28,611 nt of DNA from Pseudomonadota bacterium (GTDB taxonomy: Bacteria; Pseudomonadota; Alphaproteobacteria; Rhizobiales; Hyphomicrobiaceae): positions 1-28,611 of the forward strand of contig JAEZHL010000075.1 in NCBI GenBank assembly GCA_023416575.1, written 5' to 3'. The translations under genes were made by a program, and so were the position numbers. This document shows positions 6,754 through 15,126 of this stretch, piece after piece. Within the stretch, counting starts at the first letter, position 1; every line of letters starts with the position of its first letter. The notes beneath the pieces were generated by a model. It saw only the letters and a program-made list of their open reading frames with translations. It did no database searches and was not told where the DNA came from.

Positions 6754-7367
6754 TGGCGCGCGAGAAGATGAAGGGCGTTCGCGTTCGCATCGTGCGTCTG
6801 CCGCATGCGGAGGATCTGCCGCTTCCGGCCTACCAGTCCGAGGAAGCGGCGGGGATGGATCTGCTGGCCGCGGTGGATGACGGGCAGCCGCTCGTGCTGG
6901 CTCCGGGAGAGAGGAACCTCGTTCCGACCGGCCTCGTGCTGGAGCTGCCGCGCGGCATGGAGGCCCAGATCCGCCCGCGCTCGGGCCTGGCGCTGCGCCA
7001 CGGGATTACCGTGCTCAACAGCCCTGGCACCATCGACAGCGATTATCGCGGCGAGGTGAAGGTGCTGCTCGTAAACCTCGGTAGCACGCCATGGGAGATC
7101 CAGCGCGGCGAGCGGATCGCGCAAATGGTGTTCCAGCGTGTCGAGCGGGCGCTGCTGGTGGAAGTTGCCGTGCTGAAAGAGACCCGGCGCGGTGCCGGCG
7201 GGTTCGGCTCGACGGGGGTTGCTGCTTCGGCACCTCCCCCGCGTGCGCGTCCCCGGACGCGGCCCACGTCGACGCGGCCCAAGGCGACGAAGAGCACAGC
7301 CACGCGGCGTCCGACCAAGCCTTCCTCGAAGCCAAAGCCGCCCTCGAAGCCGAAGCCGCGCAAGTAG
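6753..7367 (+). CDS. dut: Deoxyuridine 5'-triphosphate nucleotidohydrolase with basic C-terminal tail
   Basis: Hydrolyses dUTP to dUMP and pyrophosphate, keeping uracil out of DNA and feeding dTMP synthesis. All five trimeric dUTPase motifs are present: AGMDL (33-37), PRSGLA (75-80), the GTIDSDYRGEVKV region (92-104), RGERIAQMVF (118-127) and the P-loop-like RGAGGFGSTG (146-155). The family normally ends there. Here about 49 more residues follow (156-204), rich in Pro, Lys, Arg, Thr and Ser with repeated KPKP/PSKP units, resembling a histone H1-like or nucleic-acid-binding tail. The start codon overlaps the coaBC stop (TGATG), indicating translational coupling. Confidence 0.95.
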   Translation: MAREKMKGVRVRIVRLPHAEDLPLPAYQSEEAAGMDLLAAVDDGQPLVLAPGERNLVPTGLVLELPRGMEAQIRPRSGLALRHGITVLNSPGTIDSDYRGEVKVLLVNLGSTPWEIQRGERIAQMVFQRVERALLVEVAVLKETRRGAGGFGSTGVAASAPPPRARPRTRPTSTRPKATKSTATRRPTKPSSKPKPPSKPKPRK

Positions 7368-7466
7368 CGGAGCAGGGGATGGGCGGTCGGAAGGCCGTCT
7401 TGACATTCGGGCCTACAGGGTGTCGCGTCCGCTTGGGTGGTGTGTATCCGCTCCTCGCGAGGTCCC

Positions 7467-8306
7467 ATGGATATGACAAAGCTGAGCCCGGAAGAGATCG
7501 AGCGCTACAAACGCCACCTCGTGCTGCGCGAGGTTGGCGGACAGGGGCAGCAGAAGCTCAAGGCGGCTCGCGTGCTGGTGATTGGCGCTGGCGGGTTGGG
7601 CTCGCCAGTGATCATGTACCTTGCGGCGGCAGGCGTCGGAACCATCGGCGTGATCGATGATGATCACGTCTCGCTCGATAATCTCCAGCGCCAGATCGTT
7701 CACGATACCGCGCAGGTCGGGACACCGAAGGTCGAGAGCGCAAAGCTCACGGTCAGCCGGCTCAATCCGCATGTGCGATTCCAAACGCATTGCTGCCGGC
7801 TGACGGCGGACAACGCGCTCGACATCATCAGCCAGTACGACATCGTCGCGGACGGGTCGGACAACTTCGCGACGCGCTACCTCACCAGCGACGCCTGCTA
7901 TCTCGCCAAGCGGACTCTCGTGTTCGCGGCGGTGGGCCCATTTGATGGCTACGTGTCCGTGTTCAAGCCACACCTGAAGAATGCCAATGGCGATCCCTGG
8001 CCGAGCTACCGCTGCATCTTTCCCGAGGCCCCGCCGCCAGGGACGGTCGCGCCTTGCAGCGAAATCGGCGTGCTCGGATCGGTGGTCGGCGTCATCGGCA
8101 CGCTGCAGGCGACGGAGGTTCTGAAAGAGATCCTCGACATCGGCGACAGCCTTGCCGGGCGGCTGCTGATCTATGATGCCCTGTCGGCCCGGTTCGAGAC
8201 CGTGAAGGTCGGCTGGGATCCCGAAAATCCGCTCTCGGGCCGCGAGCCATCCATCCGCGACCTCTCGATTCACATGGAAGCCGCTGGCGACGTCTGCGCC
8301 GTTTGA
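7467..8306 (+). CDS. MoeB/ThiF/HesA-family adenylating enzyme
   Basis: A 279-residue E1-like enzyme that should adenylate the C-terminal glycine of a ubiquitin-like sulfur carrier (MoaD or ThiS type). Visible features are the N-terminal helix with ERYKRHLVLREVGGQGQ, the ATP-binding loop GAGGLGS (40-46), the DNLQRQ motif (71-76), the Asp in ADGSDN (D130) and the PCSEIGVLGS cysteine (C197). The zinc site of E. coli MoeB needs two CxxC pairs; here the first is SYRC (180-183) and no second pair exists, so zinc is probably absent. There is no rhodanese domain. The ATG at 7467 has GAGG nearby. It lies 99 bases after dut on the same strand. MoeB and ThiF cannot be told apart without a carrier gene nearby. 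Confidence 0.9.
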   Translation: MDMTKLSPEEIERYKRHLVLREVGGQGQQKLKAARVLVIGAGGLGSPVIMYLAAAGVGTIGVIDDDHVSLDNLQRQIVHDTAQVGTPKVESAKLTVSRLNPHVRFQTHCCRLTADNALDIISQYDIVADGSDNFATRYLTSDACYLAKRTLVFAAVGPFDGYVSVFKPHLKNANGDPWPSYRCIFPEAPPPGTVAPCSEIGVLGSVVGVIGTLQATEVLKEILDIGDSLAGRLLIYDALSARFETVKVGWDPENPLSGREPSIRDLSIHMEAAGDVCAV

Positions 8307-8328
8307 CCACGACGATGGGGGGATGAGG

Positions 8329-8348
8329 GCGGCCCGCTGCCGGGCCGC
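8329..8348. terminator. Hairpin between convergent genes
   Basis: GCGGCCCG (8329-8336) and CGGGCCGC (8341-8348) form a perfect 8-pair stem with loop CTGC in the 49-base gap between the MoeB-like gene and the convergent beta-barrel gene. Neither side has a T-run, so termination may be weak or Rho-assisted; it could serve both strands. Confidence 0.5.
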
Positions 8349-8355
8349 ACACCCA

Positions 8356-9057
8356 TCAGAAGCGGAAGTTCAAGCCTGCTCGCACCACATCGACCTCGTT
8401 GTCGAATGAATAGCTGCGGCCACCTGAGGTCACGCCGTCGGTGCTGCCGAAGTCCATGTGCAGGTACTCGACCTTCGCCGTGACGCGCTCGCTGAACGCA
8501 AACTCGGCGCCACCGCCGACGACCCAGCCGGCGCGCAGCTCGCTGTCGCTGGCCTTGTCGCCTTGGCCGTCGAATGAGACTTCGTCCAGGCTCGCAAAGG
8601 CCAAGCCGCCGGTGCCGTAGAGTAGCAATGGTCCCATGGTGATGCCGGCCCGGCCTCGGAGCGTACCCCACCAGGGACCGATGCTCGTCCGGTAGACGCC
8701 GCCGTCCGCGAGCGCCTTGTCATCCTCGCTGATGTCCATGACGCCGAGATCGCCTTCGATGCCGACGAGCAGGCCGGAACCGAGGAGCATATTGTAGCCG
8801 ACGCTCGCGCCGGCGAGGTAGCCCTCGGGGTCGGTGCTGGCCGAGCCGGAATCGAGGGAGCCGTCAGAGTTTCCCCAGCCGTAGCCGCCGCTCAGGCCCC
8901 AGTACAACCCCTGCCACAACGGCGGCTTGCTTGGCCAGTTGTCGTCGAAGCTCGATGGTGGTGGCGGCAGCCGGCGTGGCCCGCCGAGATCCGCGGCGAG
9001 CGCGGGTGAAGCGAGTAAGAAGGTGCACGCGGCACCCAGCATCAGGCGATAACGCAT
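8356..9057 (-). CDS. Outer-membrane beta-barrel protein (Omp25/Omp31-like)
   Basis: A 233-residue secreted barrel protein. Residues 1-22 form a signal peptide (RLMLGAACTFLLA) cleaved after ALA. A proline-rich linker (about 27-35) leads into WQGLYWGLSGGYGWG, the usual first strand of alphaproteobacterial Omp25-type barrels. Alternating strands with Gly/aromatic residues follow, including RGRAGITMGPLLLYGTGGLAFA and KVEYLHMDFG, and the protein ends in NFRF with the C-terminal Phe needed for barrel assembly. The start at 9057 fits the signal peptide and has GGGAG about nine bases upstream, so the longer frame to 9105 is rejected. The role is probably structural or porin-like. Confidence 0.9.
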   Translation of the reverse strand: MRYRLMLGAACTFLLASPALAADLGGPRRLPPPPSSFDDNWPSKPPLWQGLYWGLSGGYGWGNSDGSLDSGSASTDPEGYLAGASVGYNMLLGSGLLVGIEGDLGVMDISEDDKALADGGVYRTSIGPWWGTLRGRAGITMGPLLLYGTGGLAFASLDEVSFDGQGDKASDSELRAGWVVGGGAEFAFSERVTAKVEYLHMDFGSTDGVTSGGRSYSFDNEVDVVRAGLNFRF

Positions 9058-9287
9058 CCTGGCGCTCCCTGTAAGCGGATGGGCGAACAGCCCCCCGCTA
9101 CTCAAGCACCTCCCCCGGTGGTTACCTCGTGCAACCGCCGCCGCTTACCTGGGCAATTGCTGTGGCGGTGCCGTGGCGAAATCGGGAAAATATCGTGCTT
9201 TCAGGGATATGATCTGTTCTGCTGCATTCGGATCGCCACATCCCGGCGCTATCGCCTGAATGTAGTCTGGAATGCGGCAGTCGAACG

Positions 9288-10286
9288 TCAGAACATTGCC
9301 GGATGTACACGGTCCGGCGGCGCATGCCCGTCGAAGAAGGTCTTGATGTTGATGATGACCTTCTCGCCCATGTCGATCCGCCCCTCGATGGTGGCAGATC
9401 CCATGTGCGGCAGCGCGACGACGCGGCTCGATCCCAGCAGCTTGGGATTGATGGCCGGCTCGTGCTCGAACACGTCGAGGCCCGCGCCTGCAATCGCGCC
9501 AGCCTCGATGAGGCGAGCGAGCTCGTTCTCGTCGATCACCTCGCCGCGCGCGGTGTTCACGATGTAGGCCGTCGGCTTCAGGAGCTTCAGCCGCCGCGCG
9601 GATAGCAGATGGTACGTTGCCGGCGTGTGCGGGCAGTTGACGGAGATGATGTCCATCCGCGCCAGCATCTGGTCGAGGCTGTCCCAGTACGTCGCCTCGA
9701 GCTCGTGCTCGATCTCTTCGGCGACCGGGCGGCGGTTATGATAGTGGATCTGCAACCCGAATGCCCGCGCGCGCCGCGCCACGGCCTGTCCGATGCGGCC
9801 CATGCCGATGATGCCGAGGCGCTTGCCATAGATGCGGTGACCGAGCATCCACGTCGGCGACCAGCCGGCCCATTCGTTCCGGTGATCCTTGAGATACGCC
9901 GTGCCCTCGGCCAGGCGCCTGGGGACGGAGAGGATCAGCGCCATGGTCATGTCTGCGGTATCCTCGGTCAGCACGCCGGGCGTGTTGGTAACGATGATGC
10001 CGCGATTGCGGGCCGTATCGAGGTCGATGTTGTCGACACCGGTTCCGAAGTTGGCGACCAGCTTGAGTTGCGGACCGGCCTGGGACAGCACCGCGCGGTC
10101 GATCCGGTCGGTCACGGTCGGCACCAGCACCTGAGCGGTCTTGACGGCCTCGATGAGCTGGCCTTGGCTCATCGGCTTGTCGTCGACGTTGAGACGGGCG
10201 TCGAACAGCTCGCGCATGCGCGTCTCGACCACGTCGGGAAGCTTGCGCGTCACGATCACGATGGGTTTCTTGGTCGCGTTGGGCAT
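9288..10286 (-). CDS. D-2-hydroxyacid dehydrogenase, probably glyoxylate/hydroxypyruvate reductase
   Basis: A 332-residue NAD(P)-dependent dehydrogenase of the D-isomer-specific family. The Rossmann motif GMGRIG is at 161-166. NRR at 184-186 follows the second strand and favours NADPH. The catalytic residues are R247 (NTARGE), E276 (FEHEP) and H294 (LPHMGSAT). FGTGVDNID and NTPGVLTEDTADM are typical of the glyoxylate/hydroxypyruvate reductase subgroup, which converts glyoxylate to glycolate and hydroxypyruvate to glycerate. The start at 10286 (MPNATKKPIVIV) matches the usual N-terminus; in-frame codons up to 10379 are open, but that stretch is not enzyme-like. The ribosome binding site is weak. 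It is divergent from the SH3-domain gene. Confidence 0.92.
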   Translation of the reverse strand: MPNATKKPIVIVTRKLPDVVETRMRELFDARLNVDDKPMSQGQLIEAVKTAQVLVPTVTDRIDRAVLSQAGPQLKLVANFGTGVDNIDLDTARNRGIIVTNTPGVLTEDTADMTMALILSVPRRLAEGTAYLKDHRNEWAGWSPTWMLGHRIYGKRLGIIGMGRIGQAVARRARAFGLQIHYHNRRPVAEEIEHELEATYWDSLDQMLARMDIISVNCPHTPATYHLLSARRLKLLKPTAYIVNTARGEVIDENELARLIEAGAIAGAGLDVFEHEPAINPKLLGSSRVVALPHMGSATIEGRIDMGEKVIINIKTFFDGHAPPDRVHPAMF

Positions 10287-10446
10287 GGCGTTCTGTCGAT
10301 CTCGATTCGGTGCGCGGCCTCGCATGGCGATGGAGACCAGCCATTGGAATTGTCTAACAGAAGGCCAATTCGATGACAAAGAGTTGGAGCAGGCTAGGAA
10401 ATCTCGTGGGCGAATACGGTAAGCGGAACGTGCGGGGGTGAGACGA

Positions 10447-11007
10447 ATGCGACTTTTTACGCGAGCCCTGATGGCTGCGCTGGCTCTTTGGCTCGTTCCG
10501 GCTCTGCTGCTTCAGGGCGCGCAGGCTCAGTCGGGGGCCGCGATGCCACAGAAGCGGGGCAGCTCGACCGGGCTCGCCCTTCCCCGGTTCGTCAGCCTCA
10601 AGGCGGATCGGGTCAACTTGCGCCATGGCCCAGGGACGGAGTACCCCGCCTCCTGGGTTTTCAGCCGAGCAGGCCTGCCGGTCGAAGTGCTCAACGAGTT
10701 CGAGGGCTGGCGGCAGGTGCGCGATGCCGAGGGGGCGACGGGCTGGGTTCTCCATTCCATGCTGTCCGGCCGCCGCACAGCGCTCGTCCTGCCGTGGGAG
10801 CTGAAACAGGGGCAGCAGCCTCCGCGGGCCACTTTGCTGAATGATGATCGCGCGAACGCCCGGACGGTTGCCGTGATCGAAGCCGGCGTGATCGCCAATG
10901 TGAGCCGCTGCGATGGCGAATGGTGCGTCGTCGTGATCGGGGACTATCGCGGCTACATCGAGCAGCGAAAGCTCTGGGGCGTCTACGCGGGCGAGGTCAT
11001 CAACTGA
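10447..11007 (+). CDS. Secreted SH3-domain protein
   Basis: A 186-residue exported protein. The signal peptide (about 1-27, hydrophobic core ALMAALALWLVPALLL) ends at AQA. Two SH3-like modules follow: the first at about 48-110 (VNLRHGPGTEYP, WRQVRDAEGATGWV), the second at about 125-180 (LLNDDRANA, WCVVVIGDYRGYI). Bacterial SH3 domains of this type bind cell-wall peptides or act as periplasmic protein-binding modules; no catalytic domain is present, so this is probably an envelope accessory protein. The ATG at 10447 has GGGGTGAG about six bases upstream; a GTG three codons earlier (10438) is less likely. Confidence 0.88.
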   Translation: MRLFTRALMAALALWLVPALLLQGAQAQSGAAMPQKRGSSTGLALPRFVSLKADRVNLRHGPGTEYPASWVFSRAGLPVEVLNEFEGWRQVRDAEGATGWVLHSMLSGRRTALVLPWELKQGQQPPRATLLNDDRANARTVAVIEAGVIANVSRCDGEWCVVVIGDYRGYIEQRKLWGVYAGEVIN

Positions 11008-11039
11008 GGCTCAGCCTCGGAGTTGATGCCGATGTGACC

Positions 11040-11060
11040 GGGGCATGTCTTCCATGCCCC
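11040..11060. terminator. Hairpin between SH3 and ltrA genes
   Basis: GGGGCATG (11040-11047) and CATGCCCC (11053-11060) form a perfect 8-pair stem with loop TCTTC in the 75-base gap between two convergent genes. No T-run follows on either strand. Its position fits a shared transcript end. Confidence 0.55.
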
Positions 11061-11082
11061 GCACACTCGAGCCGGCGTGCGG

Positions 11083-12264
11083 TCAACCTGTCGTGGTGTG
11101 TCCATGATGGTTTCCCCTCACGTGCCCCCTGCCGTCGAGCACCATGACAGCAACGAGGAGCACCATCAGGGCGGCCGCGATCTGCAACGAGTAGGGCAGG
11201 AAGACTGCCAGCAAGATTCCGGCGGCGACAAGTGGCATCGCAACCCTGGCGCGCGTGGGTCCATGCGGCCAAACCATGAGCCCCCACACGACCCAAACGA
11301 AGACGGCGACCGGTACGCAGAGTGCGGCGGCGGCGTGGGCGGCATCCAGGCCGGTGTGACGGGTATCATAGTCCAGCGCCACTTCGATCCCGGCGGAAAC
11401 GGCCGCTGCTGATGCGAAAATGAAGTAGTGACCGTATCCCCAGAGGAACGATCCGCGTCTGGCCGCGAGCTCCTGTCCCTGCGGGTACTCGAAATAGATC
11501 CACCACATCGCCGCTACGATCAGAAATCCCGTCATCGCCAGCAGGATCAGGTCGCCGTGGTGCGTAGTGTCCTTGGCGGCCGCGACGATCGATGTCGACG
11601 CGGCGAGGATCGACTCGCCGAGCACGATCAGCGTGAACAGCCCGAACCGCTCCGCGACGTGGTGCGGATGCCAGGCAGCGGTGAGCCTGCGGGCGAAGAT
11701 CGGCACCGCCAGCTCGCACGACATGAACAGGATGAAGGTCAGCAATTGCCAGCTGGCTGGCACGAACCCCCAAGCCACCCACAGAACCTGTACCACGGCT
11801 ATGCCACCGGCATACGTGATCGCCATGCGCCGGTACTGGGGGTTGTCGTGCGCGGCGCGCAGCCATTGCGCGACCATCGCCAGCCGCATGATGACATAGC
11901 CCGCGATCACGAACGTGAAGTCGCGCACTTGCATCGCTGCAGGCACACCGGCGGCCAGGACGAGGGCACCCGCCATCTGGATCAGCGAGAGTACGCGATA
12001 GAGCCAGTCGTCGACGGCGAACCCGGTGGCGTACCAGGTGAAGTTCATCCACGCCCACCAGATGGCGAAGAACACCATGAGGTAGCGCAGGATGGCGGTG
12101 CTGAAATGCTGGTCGCTTTCGAAATGGTGCAGGTTCTGCGCGGCGAGGGACACCGCGACCACGAAAACGAGGTCGAAGAACAGCTCGATCGGGGACGCCG
12201 TCCGACCCTCTTCATGCGGATCGCGCGCGAGTGCCGATCTCAGTCCCCATCGCTCCTTCGCCAT
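11083..12264 (-). CDS. LtrA-family (low temperature requirement A) membrane protein
   Basis: A 393-residue polytopic inner-membrane protein. The family signature TASPIELFFDLVFVVAV lies near the N-terminus, followed by about ten to eleven hydrophobic segments, among them YLMVFFAIWWAWMNFTWY, FGLFTLIVLGESILA (the conserved GES motif) and GFLIVAAMWWIYF. LtrA was named from a Listeria cold-growth mutant; its biochemical role is not established. The start at 12264 (MAKERWGLRSALA) is chosen because the extra 22 residues of the longer frame to 12330 look non-native. The C-terminus is His/Gly-rich (GRGHVRGNHHGH). Confidence 0.9.
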   Translation of the reverse strand: MAKERWGLRSALARDPHEEGRTASPIELFFDLVFVVAVSLAAQNLHHFESDQHFSTAILRYLMVFFAIWWAWMNFTWYATGFAVDDWLYRVLSLIQMAGALVLAAGVPAAMQVRDFTFVIAGYVIMRLAMVAQWLRAAHDNPQYRRMAITYAGGIAVVQVLWVAWGFVPASWQLLTFILFMSCELAVPIFARRLTAAWHPHHVAERFGLFTLIVLGESILAASTSIVAAAKDTTHHGDLILLAMTGFLIVAAMWWIYFEYPQGQELAARRGSFLWGYGHYFIFASAAAVSAGIEVALDYDTRHTGLDAAHAAAALCVPVAVFVWVVWGLMVWPHGPTRARVAMPLVAAGILLAVFLPYSLQIAAALMVLLVAVMVLDGRGHVRGNHHGHTTTG

Positions 12265-12466
12265 CGCCTGATGCCCGATTTGCCCTCGAGGTCGATCCGG
12301 GGCCGCCGCCCGGATGCATCGTTCGGGCAACTCACAGGCAGGGAGGCGAGTTCGGATCGGCGCCGGGTAGGGGCAGACCTATAACGGAGCTGGCTGCCGG
12401 GCTTCAGTCGAGCAGAGGACCCAAGGAGAGAAGCATTCTGGGTGTCTTGAAGGAGACTCGGAAACT

Positions 12467-12904
12467 CTAATCCGGCGTGCCCTTGGGAACGAGACGGATC
12501 ACGACATCGACGTGCGAGATGCGCATGCCCTCCGGTGGCTCGGGCAACCGGTCGAGGGCGATGCAGGCGCCGGGAATGTCGACCAGCCGCCCCTCGTTCT
12601 CGATCAGGAAATGGTTGTGATTCGAGGTGTTGGTGTCGAAGTAGGCCTTCGATCCGTCGATGGCGATCTCGCGCAGCAGGCCGGCGCGCCGGAACTGGTG
12701 CAGGGTGTTGTAGACGGTCGCCAGCGAGACGCGCTCGCCCATCGACACTGCCTCGGCATGCAGCATTTCCGCCGTGACGTGACGGTCCTCCGCGCCGAAC
12801 AGCAGCTCACCCAGGGCAAGCCGTTGCCGCGTGGGCCTGAGGCCCGCACGACGCAGGGTTTGCGCCAGATCCGATTCCGGCAGGTGCAGTGTCTCGTCTT
12901 CCAT
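12467..12904 (-). CDS. irr: Fur-family iron response regulator Irr
   Basis: A 145-residue Fur-superfamily repressor. RRAGLRPTRQRLALGELLF (18-36) and RVSLATVYNTLHQFRRAGLLREIAIDG form the winged-helix DNA-binding part, and AYFDTNTSNHNHF is the Irr-type metal/heme-sensing hinge. In characterised Irr proteins this segment carries HHH; here it reads H96-N97-H98. The N-terminal heme regulatory motif with a Cys-Pro pair, known from Bradyrhizobium, is absent. Irr represses heme synthesis and controls iron genes when iron is scarce. The start at 12904 is the first ATG; TTG at 12922 is possible, and neither has a strong ribosome binding site. It is divergent from fabA, an arrangement recurrent in Hyphomicrobiales. 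Confidence 0.9.
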   Translation of the reverse strand: MEDETLHLPESDLAQTLRRAGLRPTRQRLALGELLFGAEDRHVTAEMLHAEAVSMGERVSLATVYNTLHQFRRAGLLREIAIDGSKAYFDTNTSNHNHFLIENEGRLVDIPGACIALDRLPEPPEGMRISHVDVVIRLVPKGTPD

Positions 12905-13132
12905 TCGAGCGGCTTGCCGCAACTGTTTCTCGCAGCCAGAACTATAGGCAGCGTCGAGGCTTCGGGCAAGGCGGTCGGGCCCAATCGAGCGTGCCTAGTC
13001 CTCGCGCCGCGGTCGATGCGGCTTGACGCACCCGTCGTTTGCCTTTTTGAAGGGTAAATGATTGTGCTAGATACGCGCGGGATTTAGTCCTGCGTGCAGC
13101 GGGGCATTTCAAGGGGGCAGCGCGAACACGCG

Positions 13133-13675
13133 ATGGCGGACAGGCGATCGACATACGAATACGATGATTTGCTGGCGTGCGGTCGCGGCGAGCTCTTCGG
13201 GCCGGGCAACGCCCAGTTGCCGCTGCCGCCGATGCTCATGTTCGACCGGATCTCGATGATCAGCGAGGACGGTGGCGCCCACGGCAAGGGGCTGGTCAAG
13301 GCGGAGCTGGCGATCGCCGGCAACCCGCAGTGCGACTGGTTCTTCTCCTGCCATTTCAAAGGCGATCCGGTGATGCCGGGCTGCCTCGGGCTCGACGCGA
13401 TGTGGCAGCTCACCGGTTTCTTCCTCGGCTGGCTCGGTGCCCCGGGGCGGGGCAGGGCGCTCGGCGTCGGCGAGGTGAAGTTCACCGGTATGGTGCTGCC
13501 GAGCGTTAAGCGGATCGAGTACGTCATCGATCTCAAGCGGGTGATCCTGCGCAAGCTCAAGCTTGCCATTGCGGATGGTAGCCTGCTGGCAGACGGGGAG
13601 CTGATCTACTCGGCTCAGGATCTGCGCGTCGGCCTCTTCGAGGCGGGACAGGATTCGAGCGCCACGCCTGCCTGA
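13133..13675 (+). CDS. fabA: 3-hydroxydecanoyl-ACP dehydratase/isomerase
   Basis: Dehydrates 3-hydroxydecanoyl-ACP and isomerises the trans-2 product to cis-3, introducing the double bond of unsaturated fatty acids. At 180 residues it matches E. coli FabA closely. CHFKGDPVMPGCLGLDAMWQ gives the catalytic pair H74 and D88, and GRALGVGEVKFTGMVLP and DLKVGLF-like C-terminal sequences are present. The start at 13133 (MADRRSTYEYDDLL) aligns with the known N-terminus; the frame back to 13094 is open but unneeded. GGGGG lies about 18 bases upstream, which is distant. It is first in a fabA-fabB-fabI run; a TTGACG at 13023 may belong to its promoter, but no convincing -10 was found. Confidence 0.97.
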   Translation: MADRRSTYEYDDLLACGRGELFGPGNAQLPLPPMLMFDRISMISEDGGAHGKGLVKAELAIAGNPQCDWFFSCHFKGDPVMPGCLGLDAMWQLTGFFLGWLGAPGRGRALGVGEVKFTGMVLPSVKRIEYVIDLKRVILRKLKLAIADGSLLADGELIYSAQDLRVGLFEAGQDSSATPA

Positions 13676-13762
13676 GAGGGCGCAACGACAACGATGAGCC
13701 CGGCCGTAACCGGCCGGAAGCGAACATCAGTCCCCCGGTGGAGGGACCAGAAAGGGTCGGAT

Positions 13763-14992
13763 ATGAGACGGGTCGTCGTGACCGGAATGGGCATTGTTTC
13801 CAGTATCGGGAACACCACCCAGGAGGTGCTCGCCTCCCTGCGCGCTGGCAAGCCCGGCATCACCAAGGCGGAAAAATACGCGGAGTTGGGCTTCCGCTGC
13901 CGCGTCCATGGCGCGCCGACTCTCGACTGGGAAGCCGTGGTGCCCCGCAAGCCGAAGCGCTTCATGGCAGCGGGAACCGGCTGGAACTACGTGGCCATGG
14001 ACGAGGCCATCCGCGATTCCGGACTGAGTGAAAAGGAAGTTCAGGACGAGCGCACCGGCATCATCATGGGCGCTGGCGGCCCCTCCACCAGCGCGATCGT
14101 CCGCGCGGCCCTGGTGGCCCAGGAGAAGGAGCCCAAGAAGGTCGGCCCCTTCGAGGTTCCGAAAGCCATGTGCTCCGGGCCGTCGGGCACGCTCGCGACG
14201 GCCTTCCAGATCCACGGCGTCAACTATTCGATCTCGTCCGCCTGCGCCACGTCGGCCCACTGCATCGGCAATGCCGCCGAGCTCATCCAGTGGGGCAAAC
14301 AGGACGTCATGTTCGCGGGCGGCTGCGAGGAACTCGACTGGACCCTCTCCGTGCTGTTCGATGCCATGGGCGCCATGTCCTCCGGCTACAACGACACGCC
14401 GGAGCGCGCGAGCCGCGCTTATGACAAGAACCGCGACGGCTTCGTCATCGCGGGCGGCGCTGGTGTCGTGGTGCTCGAGGAGATGGAGCGGGCCAAGGCG
14501 CGCGGCGCCAAGATCTATGGCGAGCTCGTCGGTTACGGTGCGACTTCCGATGGCTTCGACATGGTGGCGCCGTCGGGCGAAGGCGCGGTGCGCTGCATGC
14601 GGCAGGCGTTGAAGGGCTTCGATGGCAAGGACATCGGACCCATCGACTACATCAACCCGCACGCGACCGCGACCCCGATCGGCGATCTGCGCGAGATCGA
14701 GGCCATCCGCGAAGTGTTCGGCAAGGAAATCCCGCGCATTTCTGCGACGAAGTCTCTGACTGGCCATTCTCTTGGCGCAATCGGAGCACAAGAGGCGATC
14801 TTCTCGCTCTTGATGATGAACAACAACTTCATTTGCGAGAGCGCCAATATCGACGAGATCGATCCCGCCTTCGAGGACGTTCCCATCGCTCGCAAGCGGC
14901 TCGATGACGTCGCAATAAACAGCGTCATGTCTAATAGTTTCGGTTTCGGTGGCACGAATGCCACGTTGGTGTTCCGCCGCGCCGATAGCTGA
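13763..14992 (+). CDS. fabB: 3-oxoacyl-ACP synthase I
   Basis: Condenses malonyl-ACP with the cis-3-decenoyl-ACP made by FabA and with longer chains, committing them to unsaturated fatty acid synthesis. 409 residues. The nucleophile is C161 (SISSACATSAHCIGN), with the two catalytic histidines H300 (NPHATATPIGD) and H335 and K330 (SATKSLTGHSLGA). The first histidine motif reads NPHATATP where E. coli has NTHGTSTP. The C-terminal SNSFGFGGTNA is intact. The ATG at 13763 has AAGGGTCGG upstream and begins MRRVVVTGMG as expected; the longer frame from 13694 is rejected. It lies 87 bases after fabA. Confidence 0.97.
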   Translation: MRRVVVTGMGIVSSIGNTTQEVLASLRAGKPGITKAEKYAELGFRCRVHGAPTLDWEAVVPRKPKRFMAAGTGWNYVAMDEAIRDSGLSEKEVQDERTGIIMGAGGPSTSAIVRAALVAQEKEPKKVGPFEVPKAMCSGPSGTLATAFQIHGVNYSISSACATSAHCIGNAAELIQWGKQDVMFAGGCEELDWTLSVLFDAMGAMSSGYNDTPERASRAYDKNRDGFVIAGGAGVVVLEEMERAKARGAKIYGELVGYGATSDGFDMVAPSGEGAVRCMRQALKGFDGKDIGPIDYINPHATATPIGDLREIEAIREVFGKEIPRISATKSLTGHSLGAIGAQEAIFSLLMMNNNFICESANIDEIDPAFEDVPIARKRLDDVAINSVMSNSFGFGGTNATLVFRRADS

Positions 14993-15126
14993 AAGTCTGT
15001 CATGTTCGGGCGCAGAGTGGGGGAGCGAGAGTTCCGCCACGGCAGCCCGGCATGCGATTTCATAAAAAGACAATAAGCTGGTTCGAGATATCGTCACGAA
15101 CGGCCCGTTCAAGATCAGGAGCACCC

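Noticed and set aside
13727..15124. Minus-strand open frame of about 465 codons
   Set aside because: Antisense to fabB, which has all catalytic residues; no domain is visible in the antisense product.
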